A DNA stretch of 5,223 nt from JBAPRR01 sp049281195 (GTDB lineage Bacteria > Actinomycetota > Acidimicrobiia > Acidimicrobiales > CAVXTF01). The position numbers were made by a program, and so were the translations under genes. The stretch covers positions 1 through 5,223 of the forward strand of contig JBAPRR010000257.1 of the NCBI GenBank assembly GCA_049281195.1, given 5' to 3'. The notes beneath the pieces are model-generated. The model was not told the DNA's origin. It saw only the letters and a list, made by a program, of their open reading frames with translations, and searched no databases. Position 1 is the first letter of the stretch. Every line of letters starts with the position of its first letter. This document shows, piece after piece, positions 1 to 4,526 of this stretch.

Positions 1-314
1 CTTCCAACGTCCCTTACCTTCGTCGATGAGAACGTCATAGACGGGTGACTGTCCGTAGAAAAGAAGTCGGTGCCACGGAGGTGAGCATCGCGGTCGGGCT
101 GATTCGTGTCGACGGAGCCCATGTCGATCGTCGCGGAAACCACGACATCGTCAAGGGTTGCGCCCACTCGAATCGAGGCGTCGAACTTGTCGAAGCGCCC
201 GCGGACATTGCTCAAGCCGAGGTGGCGGACCCGGAAGTGAACGCCGGAGTGGTTAGCGTCAAGCGACCATGTGCCGGCTGTCAGGGGAAGGGATTGCGTT
301 GCTTCTTGCGTCAT
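1..314 (-). CDS. YceI family protein, N-terminal part (runs off left edge)
   Basis: Reading the minus strand from ATG at 314-312 gives 104 codons open to the window edge. The protein begins MTQEATQSLPLTAGTW and contains the YceI hallmarks: a SLDANHSGVHFRVRHLG strand pair (about residues 17-33), NVRGRF (37-42), then TNQPDRDAHLRGTDFF (about 73-88) followed by HPSMTF. YceI proteins are lipocalin-like beta barrels of about 170-190 residues that bind polyisoprenoid chains such as quinones, so a little over half is present. No signal peptide is visible, so this looks like the cytoplasmic type common in actinobacteria. The start is supported by GGAGAG at 319-324 (minus strand), four bases upstream of the ATG. 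It is divergent from an HxlR regulator, with a shared control region carrying repeated AGAACC half-sites, so regulation by that protein is likely (inference). The family call is secure; the ligand is unknown. Confidence 0.9.
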   Translation of the reverse strand, partial: MTQEATQSLPLTAGTWSLDANHSGVHFRVRHLGLSNVRGRFDKFDASIRVGATLDDVVVSATIDMGSVDTNQPDRDAHLRGTDFFSTDSHPSMTFSSTKVRDVG

Positions 315-373
315 GTGGCTCTCCACGCTCGGGGGTTCTCAGAAGGGATAGAGTTTCTTTTGGGTATCCAGTC

Positions 374-402
374 ATTATAGAGAACCATGCTGGACCTGGG
401 AA
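374..402 (-). promoter_or_regulatory. Putative sigma-70-type promoter of the YceI gene
   Basis: On the minus strand, a perfect -10 hexamer TATAAT (374-379) lies 17 bp from TTCCCA (397-402), a 4/6 match to the -35 consensus. Transcription would start near 367, leaving a leader of roughly 50 nt before the ATG at 314. A GGTTCTC copy (minus-strand reading of 380-386) abuts the -10 inside the spacer, where a bound repressor would block polymerase. On the plus strand, TATAGA at 377-382 could serve as an overlapping -10 for the HxlR gene, but its -35 (TTTCTT, 354-359) is poor. Confidence 0.55.
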
Positions 403-417
403 GAAGGCACTTCAACA

Positions 418-447
418 GAACCCGGTTCTGCTAAGAGAACCGGGTTC
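418..447. promoter_or_regulatory. Tandem palindromes / 12-bp inverted repeat, candidate HxlR operator
   Basis: GAACCCGGTTCT (418-429) and AGAACCGGGTTC (436-447) form a perfect 12-bp inverted repeat around a 6-nt spacer. Each arm is also an odd palindrome: GAACC-C-GGTTC at 418-428 and GAACC-G-GGTTC at 437-447, with centres 19 bp apart. The same half-site recurs as GGTTCTC at 334-340 and GAGAACC at 380-386 (overlapping the YceI promoter spacer). The element ends 3 nt before the GGAGGG ribosome binding site of the HxlR gene. It may be a pair of dimer-binding sites for autoregulation and control of the divergent YceI gene, or a 5'-UTR hairpin close to the ribosome binding site. There is no following T run, so an intrinsic terminator is unlikely. 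Confidence 0.6.
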
Positions 448-460
448 CCTGGAGGGAACT

Positions 461-820
461 ATGGATGCTCAGATCCCTGACCACGATGCTGGATGCAAAG
501 CAAGAGAGGTGCTCGAGCGCGTCGGCGACAAGTGGTCCCTCTACGTCGTTCACCTACTTGGCGCCGGCACTCTTCGTTTCAGTGAATTACGAAAGGAGAT
601 CGCCGGGATCACACCCCGGATGCTCACGGTGACTCTGAGGTCGCTCGAGCGCGACGGAATGGTAACGCGCACCGTTTACCCGGTCGTCCCGCCCAGAGTC
701 GAATACAACCTGACCCAGATCGGCAGGAGTCTGCTTGTTGCCGTATCCCCGATCATCGAATGGGCCGTCACGCACCTATCGGAGATAGAGCATGCGCGCC
801 AGATTTTTGATCAGGGATGA
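461..820 (+). CDS. HxlR/MarR-like winged helix-turn-helix transcriptional regulator
   Basis: A 119-residue protein, normal length for HxlR (DUF24) regulators, which are dimeric DNA-binding proteins that often sense quinones, aldehydes or disulfide stress. Visible family landmarks are Cys12 just before the first helix, GDKWSLYVVHLL (22-33), the FSELRKEIAGITPRMLTVTL recognition region (40-59), LERDGMVTR (62-70), then the wing VVPPRVEYNLTQIGRSL (75-91) and a C-terminal dimerisation helix. Cys12 sits where the redox-sensing cysteine of YodB/HypR-type members lies, and it is the only cysteine, so a one-Cys mechanism is plausible (inference). The ATG at 461 is chosen because GGAGGG (451-456) precedes it and the family begins here; the frame is open upstream to 269, but that extension looks non-coding. 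It is divergent from the YceI gene, and its end overlaps the convergent TIGR03086 gene by 10 bp. The inducer is not deducible. Confidence 0.93.
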   Translation: MDAQIPDHDAGCKAREVLERVGDKWSLYVVHLLGAGTLRFSELRKEIAGITPRMLTVTLRSLERDGMVTRTVYPVVPPRVEYNLTQIGRSLLVAVSPIIEWAVTHLSEIEHARQIFDQG

Positions 821-1380
821 CGGCCGAGGAAGCCTGCCAAACGGTCGGCGGCGGATGCGTCAGTAGCCACCTCAACCTCTGGACCGAACGGGGACTGTCC
901 ATCAGATCCGCGCATTTGGTCGGGAAGCAACGGACGCACTGCCTGAAGAATTTCGGCGGCAAGCTCGGGATCCAGATCCGTTGAATGGCCAGTTGCTTTG
1001 GCAAGGTCCCAACCGTGAGCGAACGCATCACCGACGGCGATGTTCAAGAACACTGCACCTGGCATGTCTCCGAACGGGAGTGTGACCACTTTCGCCATCG
1101 CTCCGTCTACACGGAACGACGCGATCGCCCGCGACGTCGCTTCGTCGTAAGCACTGACGTAGTCGCCGGAAGCGAAATCGACCGATACGTCGGACCCGTT
1201 CTTCCAACTGCCCGTCTCCATGACCCTGGCCGCAAAGGTCGGCGCATCGACCATGTGATTGATGAGATCTCTCACCCGCCACGACCTGCACGGCGTCGCC
1301 TCGTCCAATTGCAACGGGTTCACTGAAGTAACGAACGAGCGGGACGTTTTCACCGCACGTTGAAAGGAGTCAGCGTCCAT
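811..1380 (-). CDS. TIGR03086 family metal-binding protein (maleylpyruvate isomerase N-terminal-like fold)
   Basis: A 189-residue protein of the DinB/mycothiol-dependent maleylpyruvate isomerase-like superfamily, matching the actinobacterial TIGR03086 group. Landmarks in order are the N-terminal helix, TPCRSWRVRDLINHMV (29-44) containing the putative metal ligand His42, and VGDAFAHGWDLAKATG (116-131) giving Asp118 and His122. These three residues would bind a divalent metal in the four-helix bundle (family knowledge). The tail has the usual DxxAADRLAGFLGR ending. Members of this superfamily are linked to thiol-dependent transferase or isomerase chemistry, but the reaction of this subgroup is generally unknown. 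The ATG at 1380-1378 has an excellent AGGAGGG (1386-1392, minus strand). It ends inside the 3' end of the convergent HxlR gene and is divergent from the proline iminopeptidase gene, with about 70 bp between their starts. Confidence 0.88.
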   Translation of the reverse strand: MDADSFQRAVKTSRSFVTSVNPLQLDEATPCRSWRVRDLINHMVDAPTFAARVMETGSWKNGSDVSVDFASGDYVSAYDEATSRAIASFRVDGAMAKVVTLPFGDMPGAVFLNIAVGDAFAHGWDLAKATGHSTDLDPELAAEILQAVRPLLPDQMRGSDGQSPFGPEVEVATDASAADRLAGFLGRHP

Positions 1381-1452
1381 CTCAACCCTCCTGTTGTCGA
1401 ATCCTCCGCTCGACCGAGGCTACTCCCCGGTGTGCTGGCAGAATGCAGGTCG

Positions 1453-2685
1453 ATGCCAGTGACGACTCGTATACCCGAACTCGTACTGGTCGAGCACGAA
1501 TTCGAGGTACCGCTCAGACATTCGGTTCCGGGGGGAACCCAGATAACGATCTTCGCCCGCGAGGTGGCTGCACCGGACGGGCTCGACCGACCGTTCTTGC
1601 TCTTTCTCCAAGGTGGACCGGGCTTTGAAGCGGAGAGGCCGACCGGTACATCGTCGCCCTCGTGGCTTGAGCGCGCTCTTAAGGATTTTCGCGTCTTGAT
1701 GTTGGATCAACGCGGTACCGGCCGGTCAACCCCGGTTGGGTCACTTGATGCAATGAGCCCTGAACAACAAACCGACTACCTCACCTGTTTCAGGGCGGAT
1801 TCGATCGTCATGGATGCCGAGCTGATCCGCAAGACACTCGGCGTCGAGAGATGGAGCCTCCTCGGACAGTCGTTCGGCGGATTCTGCGCCCTCCGGTACC
1901 TTTCTTCTGCCCCGCAGGGTCTCAGGGAGGCCCTCTTTTGCGGTGGGCTCGCCCCCATTGCCGAACATCCTGATCGCGTATACGAAGCTACGTATCTCCA
2001 AGTAATCGAGAGATGTGAGCGCTACTACGAGCGCTACCCCGAGGACCTCGAACGGGTGCGAACGCTCCACGAGTGGATGAAATCAAGCGAGGTGCGACTG
2101 CCGGGAGGTGACAGACTCACGACGAACATGTTCCGCCAACTCGGTTCGATGCTCGGGATCGACGACGGAGCGGAGCAGCTCCACTACATCCTCGAGATGC
2201 CCCCGGGCTCTCCTGCGTTTCTTCACGAGGTCGAAGCGGGACTGCCTCCGTTCGTACGCAATCCTCTCTACGCGATCGTCCACGAAGCCTGTTATGCGGA
2301 CGGAGTCGCCACAGAATGGTCTGCGGGTCGGACCAAACCGGCCGTCTTCGACGAACGGCCTGAGCTGTTCACGGGTGAGCACGTATTTCCCTGGATGTTC
2401 GACGATTACTCGGGGCTGCGGCCACTTCGCGAAGCTGCCCACCTGCTCGCCGCCCACAAATGGCCGAGGCTCTACGACGAGGATCGCCTGGCCCGGTGCG
2501 GGGTCCATGCTGCAGCGGTCATCTACGCCGACGACATGTACGTCGCGCGCTCGTTCTCTGAGCGGACCGCGAAGGCGATGCCCAAAATGCGCGTCTGGCT
2601 CACCAACGAATACGAACACAACGGACTGAGAGCCGACGGCGGGCGCATACTCGACCGCCTTCTCGCCTTGGTACGGGGAGATTAG
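1453..2685 (+). CDS. pip: Proline iminopeptidase-family alpha/beta hydrolase (peptidase family S33)
   Basis: A 410-residue alpha/beta hydrolase, close to the usual length of actinobacterial proline iminopeptidases, which release N-terminal proline from peptides in the cytoplasm. In order: the N-terminal strand region LVLVEHEFEVPLRH (10-23); the oxyanion loop FLQGGPGF (51-58); MLDQRGTGRSTP (83-94); the nucleophile elbow LLGQSFGGF (136-144) with Ser140; a helical cap at roughly 170-340; the acid IYADDMYV (357-364) with Asp360 or Asp361; and catalytic His389 in EYEHNGLRADGG (386-397). The whole triad is present, so it should be active. I place the start at ATG 1453, where family similarity begins, although its ribosome binding site is weak (CAGGT, 1446-1450). 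GTG at 1432 is an alternative, and the TTG at 1360 lies inside the divergent gene and is unlikely. It is monocistronic: the next gene is convergent, 18 bp away. Substrate specificity within S33 remains an assumption, hence caution about the symbol. Confidence 0.9.
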   Translation: MPVTTRIPELVLVEHEFEVPLRHSVPGGTQITIFAREVAAPDGLDRPFLLFLQGGPGFEAERPTGTSSPSWLERALKDFRVLMLDQRGTGRSTPVGSLDAMSPEQQTDYLTCFRADSIVMDAELIRKTLGVERWSLLGQSFGGFCALRYLSSAPQGLREALFCGGLAPIAEHPDRVYEATYLQVIERCERYYERYPEDLERVRTLHEWMKSSEVRLPGGDRLTTNMFRQLGSMLGIDDGAEQLHYILEMPPGSPAFLHEVEAGLPPFVRNPLYAIVHEACYADGVATEWSAGRTKPAVFDERPELFTGEHVFPWMFDDYSGLRPLREAAHLLAAHKWPRLYDEDRLARCGVHAAAVIYADDMYVARSFSERTAKAMPKMRVWLTNEYEHNGLRADGGRILDRLLALVRGD

Positions 2686-2703
2686 AGGCCGCGCCTTGAA
2701 TCC

Positions 2704-2973
2704 TCAGATATGCCAGAAACCATTGTTGTGCGCGCTGACGACGGCGATCACCAGGATTATCAGCGCTGTGTCGATAATCCCGAGGATCAGACCCCACAGC
2801 GCCAACGCTCTTCCGGGCGCACCACGGTTGGCCTTGCTCAGGCCGATCGCTCCGAAGATGATCGCCAGCGGGCCGAGAACGAACTCGAAGATGAAGAGGC
2901 CGATGATGCCACAAACCAGGGCTGCGGTGGCCAAACCATTGGTCTCCCTTACTGGGGGATATGGGTTCGACAT
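2704..2973 (-). CDS. DUF4190 domain small membrane protein
   Basis: An 89-residue protein consisting almost entirely of a DUF4190 domain. A short polar N-terminus (MSNPYPPVRETN) is followed by a hydrophobic stretch at about 13-46 (GLATAALVCGIIGLF then LGPLAIIFGAIGLSKA), a small positively charged loop with NRGAPGR (49-55), and a second membrane segment ALALWGLILGIIDTALIILV (56-75). This two-helix pattern with Gly-rich helices and a loop ending in GR-A-LA is characteristic of the family, found widely in actinobacteria; no biochemical role is established. The start ATG at 2973-2971 has GAGGAG (2982-2987, minus strand), 8 nt away. A weak promoter may lie upstream (TTGAAC at 3026-3031 and TATTGC at 3002-3007, both on the minus strand, 18 bp apart). 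The C-terminus faces the 3' end of the iminopeptidase gene. There is no Pro/Gln-rich N-terminal tail as seen in many larger members. Confidence 0.85.
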   Translation of the reverse strand: MSNPYPPVRETNGLATAALVCGIIGLFIFEFVLGPLAIIFGAIGLSKANRGAPGRALALWGLILGIIDTALIILVIAVVSAHNNGFWHI

Positions 2974-3042
2974 CGTCTTCGCTCCTCGAATTGATTCTGA
3001 GGCAATAAGGCTATCCCCAAGGAGCGTTCAACCCACGGGCGG

Positions 3043-3072
3043 TTGATCGAAGCCCTCACCCCGACCGACAAT
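3043..3072 (+). promoter_or_regulatory. Possible promoter of the YciI-family gene
   Basis: TTGATC (3043-3048) and GACAAT (3067-3072) are separated by 18 bp and each matches the sigma-70 consensus at 4 of 6 positions. Transcription would begin near 3079, leaving a leader of about 24 nt that contains the AAAGGAGG ribosome binding site (3084-3091). Consensus matching only, so modest confidence. Confidence 0.35.
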
Positions 3073-3102
3073 CGTCAAGACGCAAAGGAGGAACCACGCC
3101 GT

Positions 3103-3459
3103 ATGAGCAACGAGCCCGAAGAGATTCGTACCGCAGAGCCGCCACTCGAGTTCGACACCTATGAGATCGTCATCCTGCGGGTCCCCGACGGCAGGCAGCC
3201 GCTCGATCCCGAGGCGGCCAAGCTCATGCACCGGCGGCACCTCGGCCATCTGGCCGCGATGCGCGAGTCGGGGATGATGAAGGCGGCGGGACCGTTAGAG
3301 AGTCGAACCGACGAGAGCCTGGCCGGAATATGCCTTTACCAAACGGGTTCGGAAGAAGAGGCGCGGCGACTCGCGGAGTCCGATCCGGCGGTTCAGGCGA
3401 GACGCTTCGTCGTAGAGGTGATGACCTGGAGCACGCCGAAAGGAACAATCGCTTTCTGA
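3103..3459 (+). CDS. YciI family protein (YCII-related domain)
   Basis: A 118-residue protein with a single YCII-related domain (ferredoxin-like alpha/beta fold, usually a dimer or larger oligomer). Visible landmarks are the first strand TYEIVILRVPDGR (19-31), the helix HRRHLGHLAAMRESGMM (43-59) carrying His46, which aligns with the conserved YciI histidine, AAGPLES (61-67), the helix SEEEARRLAESDPAV (83-97) with conserved Asp94 in the SDP motif, and the last strand FVVEVMTW (102-109). The His/Asp pair is the putative active site of the family, for which dehydratase- or dechlorinase-like chemistry has been proposed; the actual reaction here is unknown. The N-terminal 18 residues are an acidic extension beyond the usual core. 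The ATG at 3103 follows AAAGGAGG (3084-3091) with an 11-nt spacer; the frame is open further upstream but lacks a comparable signal. It is divergent from the DUF4190 gene. Confidence 0.87.
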   Translation: MSNEPEEIRTAEPPLEFDTYEIVILRVPDGRQPLDPEAAKLMHRRHLGHLAAMRESGMMKAAGPLESRTDESLAGICLYQTGSEEEARRLAESDPAVQARRFVVEVMTWSTPKGTIAF

Positions 3460-3534
3460 CCGGTCGTCACAGGACCACCATGGCCTTTCAGTTGCCGAGG
3501 GGGTTGAACTCTGCTGGACCATGCCACGCAAAGG

Positions 3535-3554
3535 TTTCGCGCAGGGGCGCGAAA
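3535..3554. terminator. GC-rich hairpin between the YciI gene and the secreted-protein gene
   Basis: TTTCGCGC (3535-3542) and GCGCGAAA (3547-3554) form a perfect 8-bp stem with an AGGG loop, 75 nt after the YciI stop and 31 nt before the next GTG. There is no T run on either side, so as an intrinsic terminator it would be of the U-tract-less kind often proposed in high-GC actinobacteria. Alternatively it is an operator or a 5'-UTR hairpin for the downstream gene, since it lies only 19 nt before that gene's ribosome binding site (AAAGGGGGG, 3574-3582). Confidence 0.4.
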
Positions 3555-3585
3555 TCGACAGGCGGGTGAATCTAAAGGGGGGCAA

Positions 3586-4008
3586 GTGAAGAAATCGCTG
3601 TTGGTCGCTGTTTTCGTTCTGGCGCTTCCTGTGGTGTTCGTGACTTCGTCAGGACCGGCTTGGGCCGTAACCGGTGTCGCCAAGACCGCGCAAATCCTTT
3701 GTAGCGACGTGACCGGCAAGATCACCTTCGATCCCCCCATCACGAATACGGCAATGACCAATGAGACGATGACGATCTCGGAGACGGTTTCCGGTTGCAA
3801 TGCGAGCAACGGCATCTCGGTCTCCAAAGGCACCGTCGCCGTGACCTTCACCACTGATCCCGAGACCCAGGGATACGAATCCGGGTGCGACTTTTTGACA
3901 GACGCCAGCATCTTCGGTTCGGCCTCCACCGGATCCATCGACTGGACATCCTCGCCTTCGCGTGGCCCCGTCCACGTTCGAGGTTGCCCCCATGCACTTC
4001 GGATCTGA
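3586..4008 (+). CDS. Sec-exported small protein of unknown function, N-terminal part of a frameshifted gene
   Basis: A GTG start at 3586, with a purine-rich ribosome binding site (3574-3582), opens a protein with a clear Sec signal peptide: KK at 2-3, hydrophobic core at about 5-19, and a likely signal peptidase I site after AWA (residue 27). The mature part is rich in Thr, Ser and Val and looks like beta strands, with LCSDVTGKITFDPPI (38-52), TISETVSGC (63-71) and cysteines at 39, 71 and 101. The pattern resembles a group of uncharacterised secreted actinobacterial proteins with C-x-x-x-x-G-x-I-x-F-x-P-P and V-S-G-C motifs (from memory, not searched). In this frame the protein ends after about 15 implausible residues at 4008, while the expected continuation lies in the +1 frame. 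Conserved-looking sequence runs to about residue 120 (GSIDW), so the shift lies between about 3945 and 3970. It is therefore a frameshifted gene or a sequencing error; joined, it would be 212 residues. Confidence 0.75.
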   Translation: MKKSLLVAVFVLALPVVFVTSSGPAWAVTGVAKTAQILCSDVTGKITFDPPITNTAMTNETMTISETVSGCNASNGISVSKGTVAVTFTTDPETQGYESGCDFLTDASIFGSASTGSIDWTSSPSRGPVHVRGCPHALRI

Positions 4009-4225
4009 CAGCAACGAGGCAATGATCGGCTGGTCGTTTGCCGACATTCGCGGATCGTTCCAAGGCAACTACAGGGGTGAGTACGACCAGGCCTGGGCGG
4101 ACGGCACCATCTCCTCGAACAAAGAAGGCATCAAGTGCGACAAGCCTTCCGGACTGCATTCGATGAACCTCGTCGCCTCAGCATCCAACCCGGCCGCGTG
4201 GCTCGGAGGCCCTAACCCGGAGTGA
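3962..4225 (+). pseudogene. C-terminal continuation of the secreted protein in the +1 frame
   Basis: This frame is open from 3899 to the TGA at 4223-4225 and carries protein-like sequence from PSTFEVAP onward: IGWSFADIRGSFQGNY, an Asp/Trp-rich patch, IKCDKPSGLHSMNL and a short tail ending GGPNPE. The cysteine in IKCD becomes residue 184 of the joined product and gives the exported protein four cysteines (39, 71, 101, 184), which fits two disulfides in an extracytoplasmic protein. A GTG at 3962 could nominally start it, but I see no ribosome binding site there and no signal peptide, so independent translation is unlikely. Dropping one base from the GGCCCC run at 3964-3969 fuses it seamlessly with the upstream reading frame. 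The alternative is programmed +1 slippage at the CCC codon, for which there is no direct evidence. Confidence 0.6.
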
Positions 4226-4526
4226 GTCTCAGATAGGCGAGTTCGATCGGCTGTGGCCAAGGGGCTCGCAGCATCGTGGAAGTCTTCGCGCCCGCCCACA
4301 GCTCCAGGTCAACTCGTCCAGGAGCACAAGGAGGGATCGTGAACCTCCGTCACCTGGGCACCATCATTGAATAACCTGTCACGATGCCTACGGCCGTGAT
4401 GGGCCATACAAGAGCGAACTTGATCCGGACCACGTCTGGGCGTAGCCCTGCTCGGTCCAGCGTCGTTGCCGCGACTCCTTACCACCCGGTGACAACGCAC
4501 GAGGCCAATACGCCCGGAGGCATGCC
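4226..4526. other. Gene-poor intergenic stretch with degenerate short ORFs
   Basis: I find no convincing gene in these 301 bases. Content: a good ribosome binding site and an 11-codon ORF (4328-4374); a short open stretch at 4371-4442 reading HDAYGRDGPYKSELDPD, which looks coding-like but has no start and may be a relic; and a 48-codon ATG frame (4384-4530) whose stop overlaps the next gene's GTG and which is Thr/Ser/Pro-rich and unconvincing. Weak complementarity exists between GCTGTGG (4249-4255) and CCACAGC (4296-4302), too far apart to call a terminator. No clear promoter for the downstream gene was seen. Confidence 0.4.
4339..4374 (+). CDS. Possible 11-codon leader peptide ORF
   Basis: GTG at 4339 to TAA at 4372-4374 encodes only VNLRHLGTIIE, but it is preceded by a near-perfect AAGGAGGGA (4328-4336) at ideal spacing. 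The core GGAGG (4330-4334) can pair with CCTCC (4344-4348) just inside the ORF, forming a 5-bp hairpin that would hide the ribosome binding site. It could be a regulatory leader, the broken 5' end of a lost gene, or chance. It lies about 150 bp before the GT-C gene, rather far for classical attenuation, and has no run of one amino acid. Confidence 0.2.
   Translation: MNLRHLGTIIE

Noticed and set aside
45..380. Plus-strand open frame of 111 codons
   Set aside because: It is antisense to the YceI gene, which has clear family motifs on the minus strand, and it lacks a ribosome binding site or recognisable domain.
269..460. 64-codon N-terminal extension of the HxlR frame
   Set aside because: The extension crosses the YceI promoter and the palindromic element, reads as low-quality protein, and the ATG at 461 has a strong ribosome binding site where the family normally begins.
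1024..1032. Asp118 in the D-x-x-x-H metal site of the TIGR03086 protein instead of Glu as in characterised maleylpyruvate isomerase
   Set aside because: Asp at this position is, as far as I recall, usual in this subfamily, so it is probably not a loss of function.
1360..1452. 31-codon upstream extension of the iminopeptidase from TTG 1360
   Set aside because: It would start within the divergent TIGR03086 gene and has no family similarity; similarity begins at ATG 1453.
2083..2629. Long open frames on both strands inside the iminopeptidase gene (2083-2619 minus, 2108-2629 plus)
   Set aside because: They are shadows of a high-GC coding sequence; the iminopeptidase frame carries the complete catalytic triad across the same bases.
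2683..2703. Small GAGGC-CGC-GCCTT hairpin between the convergent iminopeptidase and DUF4190 genes
   Set aside because: The stem is only 4-5 bp with no T tract on either strand, too weak to call a terminator.
3393..4159. Minus-strand open frames opposite the YciI and secreted-protein genes
   Set aside because: The plus-strand frames have a YciI domain, a signal peptide and ribosome binding sites; the minus-strand frames show no domain or start signal.
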